A stretch of DNA of 32,312 bases from Lysobacterales bacterium (GCA_003819815.1 RPQJ01000030.1:1-32312); one strand, 5' to 3'; shown: positions 7,234 to 15,534, counted from the stretch's first letter. Numbers and translations are program-made. Notes: a model not told the origin generated them from the letters alone.

Positions 7234-7647
7234 TCAGCGGCGCCGGGCCGCGACGAGGGCGTGCCACGCGAGCAGCGCCCACGCCGCCATGAACGACAGC
7301 CCGCCGACCGGCGCCACCGCGCCGAACCACCGCGGCGCCCCGGCGGTCATCGCGTAGATCGAGCCGCAGAAGAACACGATCCCCGCGACCACGAGCCGCG
7401 CCGACCAGCGCAGCAGCGGCGTCGGGGACGTCGCCTGCGCGACGAGACCGAGCAGGACGAGCCCGAGTGCGTGGAGCTGCTGGTAGGTCACTCCCGTCCT
7501 GTAGCTCTCGAGCTGCCGCGGCGTTACAAGGTCCTGCAGCCCGTGCGCGCCGAATGCGCCGAGCGCGACCCCGAGCAGCATCAGCGCCGCGCCGCCGCCG
7601 ATGCAGCGTGCGGCGAAGGAGTCGATCATCGCGGGGCTCGGCGTCAT
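7234..7647 (-). CDS. DUF423 family membrane protein (YgdD-like)
   Basis: A 137-residue small inner-membrane protein with four predicted helices and the DUF423 signature LGVALGAFGAHGL near the N-terminus, followed by YQQLHALGLVLLGL and the SIYAMTAGAPRWFGAVAPVGGLSF block. The function of the family is not established. Its ATG overlaps the mutY stop by four bases (ATGA), so it is translationally coupled to mutY and is the last gene of the minus-strand run. It converges on yggX with nine bases between. Confidence 0.92.
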   Translation of the reverse strand: MTPSPAMIDSFAARCIGGGAALMLLGVALGAFGAHGLQDLVTPRQLESYRTGVTYQQLHALGLVLLGLVAQATSPTPLLRWSARLVVAGIVFFCGSIYAMTAGAPRWFGAVAPVGGLSFMAAWALLAWHALVAARRR

Positions 7648-8738
7648 TCCGCCTCCGTGGCGTTCGTCGCCAGCTCGACCAGCACGGCGATGGGTTTCGG
7701 AAGCCCGACTCGCGCGGGATTCCGAGCATCGTACCAGCGGTAGCGGTCGTCCTCGCGCAGTGCCTCCGCCTTGCCGCCGCAGGCGACGACGAGCGGCCGC
7801 ATCTCGTAGTCGAAATGGCTGAAGGCGTGGCGCAGCACCGTCAGGCTGCGCGGTCGAGCGGCGCCCACGAGCTGCTCACGGCACCACTGCTCCGCGTGGG
7901 CGCGCGTCGGGAATTCCGGCAGGCCCCAGAGGCCGCCCCACACGCCGCTCGGCGGACGGCGTTCGAGCAGCACCTTGTGGCCGCCGCGCATGGCGAGGAC
8001 GAGCCAGCCCTCGCGCACCGGGCGCGGCGCGCGTGGCCGCGGCGACGGCAGGCGCTCCTGCAGGCCGGCGGCGCGTGCCACGCAGTCCGCGTTGAGCGGG
8101 CAGAGCAGGCAGGCGGGCCTCGAGCGCGTGCAGACCGTCGCGCCGAGATCCATGATCGCCTGCGTGTAGTCGGCGAGGCTCCCGTCGGGCAGGCACGCCT
8201 CGGAGAGCGACCACAGGCGCCGGTCGACCGCCGCCTCGCCGGGCGCTCCCTCCACGGCGAACACGCGGGCGAGCACGCGCTTGACGTTGCCGTCGAGGAT
8301 CGGGTGGCGGTCGCCGCGCGAGAGCGCGAGGATCGCGCCGGCCGTGGAGGGGCCGATGCCCGGCAGCGCGACGACGTCCTCGAACGAGCTGGGGAACTCG
8401 CCGCCGTGGCGCGCCACGATCGCCCGTGCCGCGCGCTGAAGGTTGCGCGCCCGCGCGTAGTAGCCGAGCCCGGACCACAGGTGCAGCACTTCGTCGAGCC
8501 GCGCGGACGCGAGCGAGCCGACGTCCGGGAAACGCCGCAGGAAGGCCTCGTAGTAGGGCAACACGGTCGCGACCTGCGTCTGCTGCAGCATGATCTCCGA
8601 GAGCCAGACGCGGTACGGCGTCCGCTCGCGCTGCCACGGCAGGTCCCTGCGACCGTCGGTCGCGTACCACTCGAGGAGCCGCGGTGCGACGCGTCGCGCC
8701 CGCTCGATCTCGCCGGCGGAGAGTGGCTCACTCTCCAC
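7644..8738 (-). CDS. mutY: A/G-specific adenine DNA glycosylase MutY
   Basis: Removes adenine mispaired with 8-oxoguanine in base-excision repair. I place the start at the GTG at 8738 (364 aa): it has GGAG upstream, gives the usual family length and overlaps the preceding gene by 11 bp, whereas the track start adds 38 unrelated residues. Motifs in order are the catalytic Glu in WLSEIMLQQTQV (residue 48), the helix-hairpin-helix LPGIGPSTAGAI with catalytic Asp in ILDGNVKRV, the [4Fe-4S] cysteines C-x6-C-x2-C-x5-C in CTRSRPACLLCPLNADC, and a C-terminal Nudix-like 8-oxoG recognition domain (LLERRPPSGVWGGLWGLPEFP). All key residues are present. Confidence 0.96.
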   Translation of the reverse strand: MESEPLSAGEIERARRVAPRLLEWYATDGRRDLPWQRERTPYRVWLSEIMLQQTQVATVLPYYEAFLRRFPDVGSLASARLDEVLHLWSGLGYYARARNLQRAARAIVARHGGEFPSSFEDVVALPGIGPSTAGAILALSRGDRHPILDGNVKRVLARVFAVEGAPGEAAVDRRLWSLSEACLPDGSLADYTQAIMDLGATVCTRSRPACLLCPLNADCVARAAGLQERLPSPRPRAPRPVREGWLVLAMRGGHKVLLERRPPSGVWGGLWGLPEFPTRAHAEQWCREQLVGAARPRSLTVLRHAFSHFDYEMRPLVVACGGKAEALREDDRYRWYDARNPARVGLPKPIAVLVELATNATEAE

Positions 8739-9279
8739 GGGCGCGACGCTCCACGTTGGTGAAAACCGTGAGCACGGACTCTTCGAGCATGCGTGGAGCG
8801 TACCTGCGCTCGATGAGCGCGGGAACCCAGAACCGGGGCTCGAACTCGGCACTATAAGACAGCCGGGTGCCCCCCTCCTCCGCGTGCCACTCGGTCCGGG
8901 CGCGACCGTGGCTCAGGTCGCTGAGCGCCGGCAGCACCACGGCCACGAGCACGCCCGGCTCCGCGCGCACCATCTCCACGCGATCCACGTACCGGCAGAA
9001 GAGCCCTGCGCACGCGAGTATCCGCGTGCGGATGCGCGTGTCGCCGCCCGGCGCCACGGCCTCGACCTCGCTGCGGCGGATCTGCGGATCGAGGGTCGCG
9101 TAGGCCGCGTAGTCGGTCAGCACTCGCGCGACGGCATCCGGCCTCGCTCCGAGGCGCGCCTCGAATTCGACTCGATAGACACCCGCGACGACCTCCGCCG
9201 AGAGCCGCTCGATCTCGATTGCCAGCGCCGCCGGTGCGGCAATGGCAAGCAGGAACCCGGCACAGACGGCGCGCAGCAA
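8728..9279 (-). CDS. SRPBCC (START-like) family protein with signal peptide
   Basis: A 183-residue protein with a cleavable-looking signal (LLAIAAPAALA) and a single polyketide cyclase/coenzyme Q-binding type SRPBCC domain (VYRVEFEARLGARPDAVARVLTDYAAYATLDPQI at its start, a long C-terminal helix containing PALIERRYAPRMLEESV). Such domains bind hydrophobic ligands; the ligand is unknown and export is unusual for the fold. The start at 9279 is a TTG, 7 bp after the preceding stop, with no clear Shine-Dalgarno; it is the best start that keeps the signal peptide. The stop overlaps the mutY start by 11 bp. Confidence 0.8.
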   Translation of the reverse strand: MLRAVCAGFLLAIAAPAALAIEIERLSAEVVAGVYRVEFEARLGARPDAVARVLTDYAAYATLDPQIRRSEVEAVAPGGDTRIRTRILACAGLFCRYVDRVEMVRAEPGVLVAVVLPALSDLSHGRARTEWHAEEGGTRLSYSAEFEPRFWVPALIERRYAPRMLEESVLTVFTNVERRARGE

Positions 9280-9286
9280 GCGCGGC

Positions 9287-11104
9287 TCAGCCGCAGACGA
9301 CCGGCGAGTCCGTACCCGCGCGACAGCCGTCCGGGTAGCCGTACTGCTTCCAGTAGTCGACGAAACCCATGCGCTCGGCGAGCTCGCCGAACCGCGGGTC
9401 GCGCCGCATCGCGACGCCCTCGGGCCCCCACGCGAAGTCGGCGTCCCAGTGCTTGGCCCACACCGTCGGGTCTTCGGCCAGCGCGTCGAACATCACCTCG
9501 TAGGCCACGTCGACGGCGCCGAGCTCGACGTAGGGCTTGATGAGCTTGTGCTGGGGAATCACCTTCGGGTCGATCCGACGCATTTCCGCGACGACCTGCG
9601 GGCGCAGGCCCGGGTCGGCCACCGCATCGACGTAGCGCGCGATGACCGGACGCAGCGCCTCGGGAAGCTCCTCCTGGGCCGCGATGAGTCGTTTGGCATC
9701 GTCCCACTGTCCGCGACGCAGCGCGACGGCCGCATCGATTCCAAACTGCTTCTTGCCGAAGCCTAGATCCTCGGCGAGGCGGTTGTAGCGAAGCGCCTGC
9801 TCGTCGTCGCCGTGCATGAGATACATGCCGGCAAGATTCGCCGCGATGATCGGCGACGTGGGATCGAGCTCCTGCGCGCGCCGCGCCTGCGCGAGCGACT
9901 CCTCGACGCGCCCGACGCGGCCGAGCAGCAGCGAGTACCAGTGGTGCGGCGTCGGCTCGTTCGGCTCGAGCGAGATCGCGAAGAAGAAGCCCGACTCGGC
10001 GTCGAGCAGGTCGCCGCGCTCGGCGTTCATCTGCGCGAGGACGGCGTGCGCCTCGCCGATCTTCGGGTCGATCGAGAGCGCCTGCCGGGCCGCCTGCTCC
10101 GCGAGCGGCATCAGCCGTTCCTCGTCGCCTTCCTCGCGCGTGTAGCCCGGCAGTACGACGTAGGCGGAGGCGAGCGCCGCGTGCGCGCGAGCGAACCCCG
10201 GATCGAGCCCGAGCGCACGCTGGTACAGCTCGATCGAGCGCCTCAGATTCTCCTCGCCGCGGCGCTTCCAGACGGCGCGTCCCTGCAGGTAGAGCTCGTA
10301 CGCCTCGACGTTCTGCGTCGGCGCCTGGTCGCGCATCGCGAGCTGCTGCTCCCGGGGCGCAAGCTCGATGCGCAGCTTGTCGACGATGGCCGCCGCGATC
10401 TCGTCCTGCACCTGGAAGATGTCGGCCATGCGGCGGTCGTAGGTTTCCGACCACAGGTGGAAGCCCGTGTCGGCGTCGATGAGCTGCGCGGTGATGCGCA
10501 CCTGGTCGCCGGCCTGCCGCACGCTGCCCTCGAGCACGGTCTCGACGCCGAGTTCCTGCGCGACCTGCCGTACGTCGACGTTACGGCCCTTGTACGCGAA
10601 CGACGACGTGCGCGACGCGACCTCGAGGCCCGGGACGCGGGCGAGCAGGTTCAGGAGTTCCTCGGTCATGCCGTCGCTGAAGTAGTCGCGCGAGTCGTCG
10701 CCGCTCAGGTTCGTGAACGGCAGCACGGCGATGGAATTGTGGCCTTCGCCCGCGTGCGCCCGGCCGTAGCCGCGCTCGTAGAGCAGGTAGGCGAGCCCCG
10801 CCATCAGCGCGAGCACGACCGCCCCGTAAGCGGCCCGCGCCCGGATGCGGTCGGACGCGCTCGTGCCCGCGGGCGATTCCGTGCGCTCGATGCCGCCGGG
10901 CCCCACGTCGAAGATCCACGCGAGGACCATGGCGACGGGAAACCCGACCAGCAGGAAGACGACGACGAAGGTCACCGTCCACTCGGGCAGGCGCAGCGCG
11001 GGCAGCACGACCGACGACGCCTCCGTCACCGCCCAGGCGACGGCGCCGTACGCGATCGCGACCTTGCCGACGCGCCGCCGCTTCAGTTCTGCGAGGAAAG
11101 CCAT
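9287..11104 (-). CDS. Membrane-anchored TolB-like/TPR protein
   Basis: A 605-residue protein with an N-terminal membrane region of about three hydrophobic segments (residues about 15-112). An FlgO/TolB N-terminal-like domain follows, starting NSIAVLPFTNLSGDDSRDYFSDG and continuing through LGVETVLEGSVR and LWSETYDRRMADIF. The C-terminal half is made of tetratricopeptide repeats (ALGLDPGFARAHAALASAY, ALSIDPKIGEAHAVLAQM, QELDPTSPIIAANLAGMYL). This architecture is common in gammaproteobacteria, often fused to cyclase or winged-helix domains that are absent here. It is probably a periplasmic scaffold or sensor; the partner is unknown. A 65 bp gap separates it from the DUF4097 gene upstream. Confidence 0.85.
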   Translation of the reverse strand: MAFLAELKRRRVGKVAIAYGAVAWAVTEASSVVLPALRLPEWTVTFVVVFLLVGFPVAMVLAWIFDVGPGGIERTESPAGTSASDRIRARAAYGAVVLALMAGLAYLLYERGYGRAHAGEGHNSIAVLPFTNLSGDDSRDYFSDGMTEELLNLLARVPGLEVASRTSSFAYKGRNVDVRQVAQELGVETVLEGSVRQAGDQVRITAQLIDADTGFHLWSETYDRRMADIFQVQDEIAAAIVDKLRIELAPREQQLAMRDQAPTQNVEAYELYLQGRAVWKRRGEENLRRSIELYQRALGLDPGFARAHAALASAYVVLPGYTREEGDEERLMPLAEQAARQALSIDPKIGEAHAVLAQMNAERGDLLDAESGFFFAISLEPNEPTPHHWYSLLLGRVGRVEESLAQARRAQELDPTSPIIAANLAGMYLMHGDDEQALRYNRLAEDLGFGKKQFGIDAAVALRRGQWDDAKRLIAAQEELPEALRPVIARYVDAVADPGLRPQVVAEMRRIDPKVIPQHKLIKPYVELGAVDVAYEVMFDALAEDPTVWAKHWDADFAWGPEGVAMRRDPRFGELAERMGFVDYWKQYGYPDGCRAGTDSPVVCG

Positions 11105-11169
11105 CGGATCCGTGTCCTGACCGTGGCCGTATTCTCCACGAATCTCCCGGGTTGGACACTCCGCTCAGG

Positions 11170-12093
11170 TCATTTGTTGCAGACGCTGATGTCCCCGTTC
11201 AGGGTCTTGATCCGGACCTGCGCGCTGCCGGACCCCTCCTGGAACCGCAGCTCGCTGCCCGGCGCGTACTCGTCGGTGCGCACCGGCTTCGGACCGAAGC
11301 AGTTGCGGATGTCGCCGTTGAAGGTCGAGACCTCGAATTCGGCGCCGACCGGGCCCGCTATGTCGAGGCGGATGTCCCCGCTGATGCTCTCGAGGTCGAG
11401 GCGCGCGTCCGCGGCGAGGCGACCGCGGAGGCCGAGGTCGCCGCTTGTCGAGCGCACGCGCGAGCGCGCGACGTCGGTCATCGTGATCGCCAGGTTGCCG
11501 CTCACCGTGTTCGCGTTCACCTCGCCCGCGACGTTCGCGAGCGTCGCGTCCCCGCTCACCGTCGTGAGCGTGACGAGGCTGCGGGCACCCGAGCCCGTCA
11601 CCTCCACGTCGCCGCTCACCGACTTGATCTCGACGTCCTGGGCGGCCGTGGCGGTGCGCACGTTGCCGCTCACGGACTGCAGCCGCTGCCCGCCCCGCAC
11701 GCCCTCGACGGCGATGTCGGCGCTGATCGTGTTGACCGAGAGTCCGCTCCCGCTCGGCACCTTCACCACGAGCCGCGTCTCGTCCACGCCGTACGAGCGC
11801 TTCGGCAGCACCACGCGGATCCGCGTGAGCTTGCCCTGCGTCGTGAACTCGAGGCGCTCGCTGCCCTCGCCGAGCTCGCCCGTCACCTCGACCTCGTTCC
11901 GCGGCCAGCCGGTGACGGTCACGGAGCCCGCCGTGTTCGCGACCTCGATGCGCCCAGCCGGGTCGGCTGCAGAACGCTGGTCGATGGATGCGGCCACCGC
12001 GGGCGACGCAGCCGCGAACGCGGCGGCTGCATACGCAAGCGCCGCCACGGCTGACGGGGCGCGGACGAAGGCGGGTCGAAGCATGCGGGTCAT
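11170..12093 (-). CDS. DUF4097 beta-strand repeat protein, exported
   Basis: A 307-residue protein with an N-terminal signal peptide (long Ala-rich stretch ending SPAVAAS) and a right-handed beta-helix type repeat typical of DUF4097 putative adhesins. Successive strands carry the recurring SVSGDV/TVSGDA/SISGDI motif, about seven copies between residues 120 and 260, ending in TLNGDISVCNK. It is likely periplasmic or envelope-associated. Its ATG overlaps the anti-sigma stop by four bases, placing it in the ECF sigma operon and suggesting it is a target or accessory of that envelope-stress circuit. Biochemical function is unknown. Confidence 0.86.
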   Translation of the reverse strand: MTRMLRPAFVRAPSAVAALAYAAAAFAAASPAVAASIDQRSAADPAGRIEVANTAGSVTVTGWPRNEVEVTGELGEGSERLEFTTQGKLTRIRVVLPKRSYGVDETRLVVKVPSGSGLSVNTISADIAVEGVRGGQRLQSVSGNVRTATAAQDVEIKSVSGDVEVTGSGARSLVTLTTVSGDATLANVAGEVNANTVSGNLAITMTDVARSRVRSTSGDLGLRGRLAADARLDLESISGDIRLDIAGPVGAEFEVSTFNGDIRNCFGPKPVRTDEYAPGSELRFQEGSGSAQVRIKTLNGDISVCNK

Positions 12094-12683
12094 AGCGGAA
12101 TCCTCTTCTCGGTCTCGTCTGCAACCGCGCGCAGGTCGGCGGCGGCGGTGATCTGGCTGGCGTTCGCGAGCACGGCGAGCTCGTCCTGGTAGGTCGCGAG
12201 CAGGAGCTCCTCGAGCAGCGGGTCGCCCGGGCGCTCGGCGAGCAGGCCGTTGATCTCGGAGCTCGCCCGCCGCAGCTCGCCGAGATTCGCCTCGAGGCGC
12301 TGGCGCGCCGACGGGGGCATGCGGTCGATGCGGCGCGAGAGTTCGTCCACGAGGTTGCGCCGCGCTGCATCGTAGGCGGGATCGAGCGTGTGGCCCGGTC
12401 CGAACGCGGTGCTCGCCGTGCCCGGGACCGGCGCCTCGGCCACCGGTCCGGCGGCGACCGGCGTGCCCGCGCGCCGCACCAGGCTCGCCGTGATCGCCGA
12501 CGAGGCGACCACGAGCACGACGGCCGCGGCGGCGGCCCAGGGCCAGCGCAGGCCGCTGCGGCCCGGCCGGTCCTCGACGCGCGCTGCGATGCCGGGCCAG
12601 AGATCCCGCGGCGGGTCGACGCTGCGCGGCAGTCGTGCGAGCGCCGCTTCCAGAGCGCGATCGTCGTCGGGGCGGATGGTCAT
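12090..12683 (-). CDS. Putative anti-sigma factor, single-pass membrane protein
   Basis: The ATG at 12683 overlaps the sigma factor stop by four bases (ATGA), giving 197 aa; the longer track ORF runs into the sigma gene and is not real. The N-terminal cytoplasmic part (about 45 residues, LEAALARLPRSVDPPRDLWPGIAARV) is followed by one transmembrane helix (WPWAAAAAVVLVVASSAIT) and an extracytoplasmic helical region rich in Leu, Glu and Arg that may form a coiled coil. No zinc-binding HxxxCxxC motif is visible, so it is not a ZAS-type anti-sigma. The assignment rests on topology and on its place directly behind the sigma gene. Confidence 0.72.
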   Translation of the reverse strand: MTIRPDDDRALEAALARLPRSVDPPRDLWPGIAARVEDRPGRSGLRWPWAAAAAVVLVVASSAITASLVRRAGTPVAAGPVAEAPVPGTASTAFGPGHTLDPAYDAARRNLVDELSRRIDRMPPSARQRLEANLGELRRASSEINGLLAERPGDPLLEELLLATYQDELAVLANASQITAAADLRAVADETEKRIPL

Positions 12684-13300
12684 GGCTCTTCCTCCAGCGC
12701 GAGTCGCTCGCCGAGCAGCCGGCGGGCGCGATGCAGCTGCGACTTGCAGGTGCCGACCGCGAGCCCGAGCATCGCGGCCGCCTCCTCGTGGGAATAGCCG
12801 TAGATGCCCGTGAGCACCAGCACGTCCCGGGCCCCGGGCGGCAGGCGCCGGATCGCTTCCTCGAGGTCGATCACCGCGGCGTCCTCGCCGAGCGACGGAT
12901 CCGCGAGCGTGTCGGCGACCACCTCGTCGATCGGGCGGTCCGCCCCGGTCGCCTCGCGACGCCGCCGGCCGTGGGCGAGCACCGCGTTGACCGCGATCCG
13001 GTGCAGCCACGTGCCGAAGGCGCTGCGGTAGCCGAACGACGGCAGGCTGCGCCAGGCCTGGACGAACGTCTCCTGGGTGCAGTCCTCGGCGGTGGCGGGA
13101 TGGGCGGTCATGCGCAGGCAGAGTCCGTAGACGTGGCCGACGTGCAGGCGATACAGCGCCTCGAACGCGGCCGCCGATCCGCGAATGGCCGCCTCGACCA
13201 GCGGGCGCTCCTCCTCGCGGCGTCGCGCGCGCTCGAATTCGCTTGCGTCATCTGCTGCCCTCACCGCCACCTCGGCCCTCGTTTCCCGTCCGGCGGGCAT
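12680..13300 (-). CDS. ECF RNA polymerase sigma factor (RpoE-like)
   Basis: A 206-residue group IV sigma factor. Region 2 covers about residues 40-110: FEALYRLHVGHVYGLCLRM, then AEDCTQETFVQAWRSLPSF and FGTWLHRIAVNAVL. Region 4 covers about 140-200: AIRRLPPGARDVLVLTGIYGYSHEEAAAMLGLAVGTCKSQLHRARRLL. It directs RNA polymerase to a small regulon in response to a signal relayed by the anti-sigma factor encoded next. The ATG at 13300 lacks a clear ribosome site. A GTG at 13264 preceded by GAGGTGG is a credible alternative start (194 aa). No RpoE-type GGAAC box was found upstream on this strand. Confidence 0.93.
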   Translation of the reverse strand: MPAGRETRAEVAVRAADDASEFERARRREEERPLVEAAIRGSAAAFEALYRLHVGHVYGLCLRMTAHPATAEDCTQETFVQAWRSLPSFGYRSAFGTWLHRIAVNAVLAHGRRRREATGADRPIDEVVADTLADPSLGEDAAVIDLEEAIRRLPPGARDVLVLTGIYGYSHEEAAAMLGLAVGTCKSQLHRARRLLGERLALEEEP

Positions 13301-13346
13301 GGTACCGCCCGGGAGCCGGTGGAACCGGAGCGTTGCCTGCCGGAGC

Positions 13347-13352
13347 TAAGAT
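13347..13352 (+). promoter_or_regulatory. Putative -10 TAAGAT for the crotonase gene
   Basis: TAAGAT lies in the divergent spacer 38 bp before the ATG, giving a leader of about 31 nt that includes AAGGAGAG. The -35 is weak. Confidence 0.35.
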
Positions 13353-13389
13353 GCGGCGGATCGCCGAATGGTTCGAAAGGAGAGCCCCG

Positions 13390-14181
13390 ATGGCAGACGA
13401 AGTGCGGATCGAGCTTCAAGGCCCGGTGGCGACCGTGATCCTGGACCGCCCTGGGGTCCGCAACGCGATCGACCCGCCCACCGCCTCGCGGCTCGCTGCC
13501 GCCTTTCTCGAGTTCGAGCGCGACGACTCGCTGCGGGTCGCCGTGCTGTGGGGCGCCGGCGGCACGTTCTGCGCCGGGGCCGATCTCAAGGCCGTGTCGG
13601 CGGGCTGGGACCCGTCGCGGCTCGTACCTCCGTCGGGGGAAGCGCTCGACGGCTTCGGGCCCATGGGTCCGACGCGCCTCGCGCTGGAGAAGCCCGTCAT
13701 CGCCGCCATCTCCGGGCACGCCGTCGCGGGCGGCCTCGAACTCGCACTCTGGTGCGACCTGCGGGTGATGGAGGACGACGCCGTGCTCGGCGTGTTCTGC
13801 CGCCGCTGGGGCGTGCCGCTCGTCGACGGCGGCACGGTGCGCCTGCCTCGCCTGATCGGCGAGAGCCGCGCGCTCGACCTCGTCCTCACGGGGCGGCCGG
13901 TGGGCGCGGCCGAGGCGCAGTCGATCGGCCTCGTGAACCGCGTCGTGCCGCGCGGCGCGGCCCGCGTCGTCGCCGAGGCGCTGGCCGAGGAGATCGCGGC
14001 GTTCCCGCAGCGGTGCCTGCGGGCCGACCGGCGTGCGGTGCGTCGCCAGTGGGGACTCGAGGAGCGCCAGGCACTTGCAGCCGAATTCGCGGACGGGCTC
14101 GCGGTGCTCGAGAGCGGCGAGTCCGCGGAAGGCGCCGCGCGCTTCGTCGGCGGCGCGGGCCGCGGCGGACTGCCGGCCTAA
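13390..14181 (+). CDS. Enoyl-CoA hydratase/isomerase (crotonase) family protein
   Basis: The ATG at 13390, preceded by AAGGAGAG, gives 263 aa, the usual crotonase length. The oxyanion-hole and CoA-binding segments are visible (GTFCAGADLKAV and ISGHAVAGGLELALWCDLRV). The first catalytic glutamate of rat enoyl-CoA hydratase (Glu144) aligns with E117 in GGLE. The second (Glu164) aligns with C137 in FCRRWGVPLVDGG, so the standard hydration pair is incomplete. This FCRRWGVPL type is, from memory, a recognised crotonase subgroup usually annotated simply as enoyl-CoA hydratase. The reaction is on an acyl-CoA; the exact chemistry is uncertain. Convergent with the M20 gene, with stop codons overlapping at CTAA. 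Confidence 0.9.
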   Translation: MADEVRIELQGPVATVILDRPGVRNAIDPPTASRLAAAFLEFERDDSLRVAVLWGAGGTFCAGADLKAVSAGWDPSRLVPPSGEALDGFGPMGPTRLALEKPVIAAISGHAVAGGLELALWCDLRVMEDDAVLGVFCRRWGVPLVDGGTVRLPRLIGESRALDLVLTGRPVGAAEAQSIGLVNRVVPRGAARVVAEALAEEIAAFPQRCLRADRRAVRRQWGLEERQALAAEFADGLAVLESGESAEGAARFVGGAGRGGLPA

Positions 14182-15500
14182 TTCGGGCGAGTCTCGAGGA
14201 AGTCGACCGTCGCGGCGACCAGCGCGCGCAGCCCGAGGTCGAGCGACGACTCGTCGACGTAGAAGAGCGGCGAGTGGTTCGAGGGCGCGGTCGCCGCGTC
14301 CTGCCCCTTCGGCGTCGAGCCCACGAAAAAATAGAACGTCGGCACGACGCGGGCGATGTGCGCGAGGTCCTCGGCGGCCGTGACGTATGGGATCTCGACG
14401 ACGTTGCCCGCGCCCGCCACGCGCTCGAGCGCCGGCAGTGTCCGCTGCACGAGGGCCGGGTCGTTGACCAGGGCGGGACTGCCGTCCTCCTGCACCGCGA
14501 GCGTCGCGGTGGCGCCGTGGGCAGCCGCGACGTGCTCCACCTTGCGACGGATGTCCTCGAGCACCTGGTCCCGCACCGCGGGATCGAAGGTACGGACCGT
14601 GCCCAGCATCTCGACGGAGTCGGGGATGATGTTGTGGCGGATGCCGCCCTTGATCGCGCCCACGGACACCACGGCCGGATGGCGCGTGATGTCCGTCTGC
14701 CGGCTCACGACGGACTGCAGCGACACGACGATCTCCGAGGCCGCGACGATCGGGTCGACGCCACCCCAGGGCCGCGCGCCGTGCGTCTGCGCGCCCTGCA
14801 CCTCGATGCGGATCGTGTCCACGGCCGCCATCAACGCGCCCTTGCGATAGCCGATCTGGCCGGCGTTCTGCGAGGACCACAGGTGCAGGCCGAACACGAC
14901 GTCGGGCTTCGGATCGCGGAACACGCCTTCCGCCAGCATGCGCGGGGCACCCGCGATCTCGCCGTCGGGCCCGCCCTCCTCCGCCGGCTGGAAGACGAAG
15001 AGCACGGTTCCCGGCAGGTCGGCGCGACGCCGCGCGAGCACCTCGGCCGCGCCCATCAGGATCGCCGTGTGGCCGTCGTGGCCGCAGGCGTGCATGACGC
15101 CGACCTGCTCGCCGCGGTATGCGGTCGTGACCGTCGACTTGAACGGCACGTCCGTGCGCTCCGTGACGGGCAGCGCATCCATGTCCGCCCGCAGCGCGAC
15201 GACGGGCCCGGGCCGGCCGCCCCGCAGGATGCCGACCACGCCCGTGACCGCGATGCCGGTCCGCACTTCGAGGCCGAGCGAGCGCAGGTGTTCGGCCACC
15301 CGTTGCGCGGTCCGCACCTCCTGGTTGCCGAGTTCGGGATGCTGGTGGAAGTCGCGTCGCCACTCCACGACGCGCGGCGCGACGGCACGGGCGGCGTCCT
15401 CGAGCCAGGGAGGCGCAGGGGATTCCGCCGAGTGCGCGGACGGCGTGCCGGCGAACATCGCGAGGACGAGCGGAAGGCGCAGCGAACCTGGGACGGGCAT
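14178..15500 (-). CDS. M20 family metallo-amidohydrolase with signal peptide
   Basis: A 440-residue dinuclear zinc amidohydrolase of the M20D group (IAA-amino acid hydrolase/hippurate hydrolase/N-acyl-amino acid deacylase type). The ATG at 15500 is preferred over the track start because it follows AGGAA and opens a signal peptide (SLRLPLVLAMFAGTPSAHSA). Signatures are RRDFHQHPELGNQE, the metal-binding MHACGHDGHTAIL, FQPAEEGGPDG and GLHLWSS, with the dimerisation lid around GAQTHGARPWGGVDP. The export signal suggests periplasmic hydrolysis of an N-acyl or peptide substrate. A TATGCT -10 lies 29 bp upstream of the start. Confidence 0.92.
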   Translation of the reverse strand: MPVPGSLRLPLVLAMFAGTPSAHSAESPAPPWLEDAARAVAPRVVEWRRDFHQHPELGNQEVRTAQRVAEHLRSLGLEVRTGIAVTGVVGILRGGRPGPVVALRADMDALPVTERTDVPFKSTVTTAYRGEQVGVMHACGHDGHTAILMGAAEVLARRRADLPGTVLFVFQPAEEGGPDGEIAGAPRMLAEGVFRDPKPDVVFGLHLWSSQNAGQIGYRKGALMAAVDTIRIEVQGAQTHGARPWGGVDPIVAASEIVVSLQSVVSRQTDITRHPAVVSVGAIKGGIRHNIIPDSVEMLGTVRTFDPAVRDQVLEDIRRKVEHVAAAHGATATLAVQEDGSPALVNDPALVQRTLPALERVAGAGNVVEIPYVTAAEDLAHIARVVPTFYFFVGSTPKGQDAATAPSNHSPLFYVDESSLDLGLRALVAATVDFLETRPN

Positions 15501-15528
15501 GGCCGATTCCTGGCAGTCGGGTAGCGAG

Positions 15529-15534
15529 AGCATA
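15529..15534 (-). promoter_or_regulatory. Putative -10 TATGCT for the M20 gene
   Basis: On the minus strand TATGCT sits 28 bp before the ATG at 15500, giving a leader of about 22 nt containing AGGAA. No clear -35. Confidence 0.4.

Noticed and set aside
8739-8852. N-terminal extension of MutY in the track
   Set aside because: The 38 residues are unlike MutY and overlap the SRPBCC gene; the GTG at 8738 gives the family length and has a ribosome site.
9812-12151. 779-aa plus-strand ORF over the TPR and DUF4097 genes
   Set aside because: Antisense shadow; both minus-strand genes have full family signatures.
13301-13389. ECF autoregulated promoter (GGAAC-type -35) for the sigma gene
   Set aside because: The only GGAACC is on the plus strand, 20 bp from TAAGAT, which does not fit an ECF promoter for the minus-strand sigma gene.
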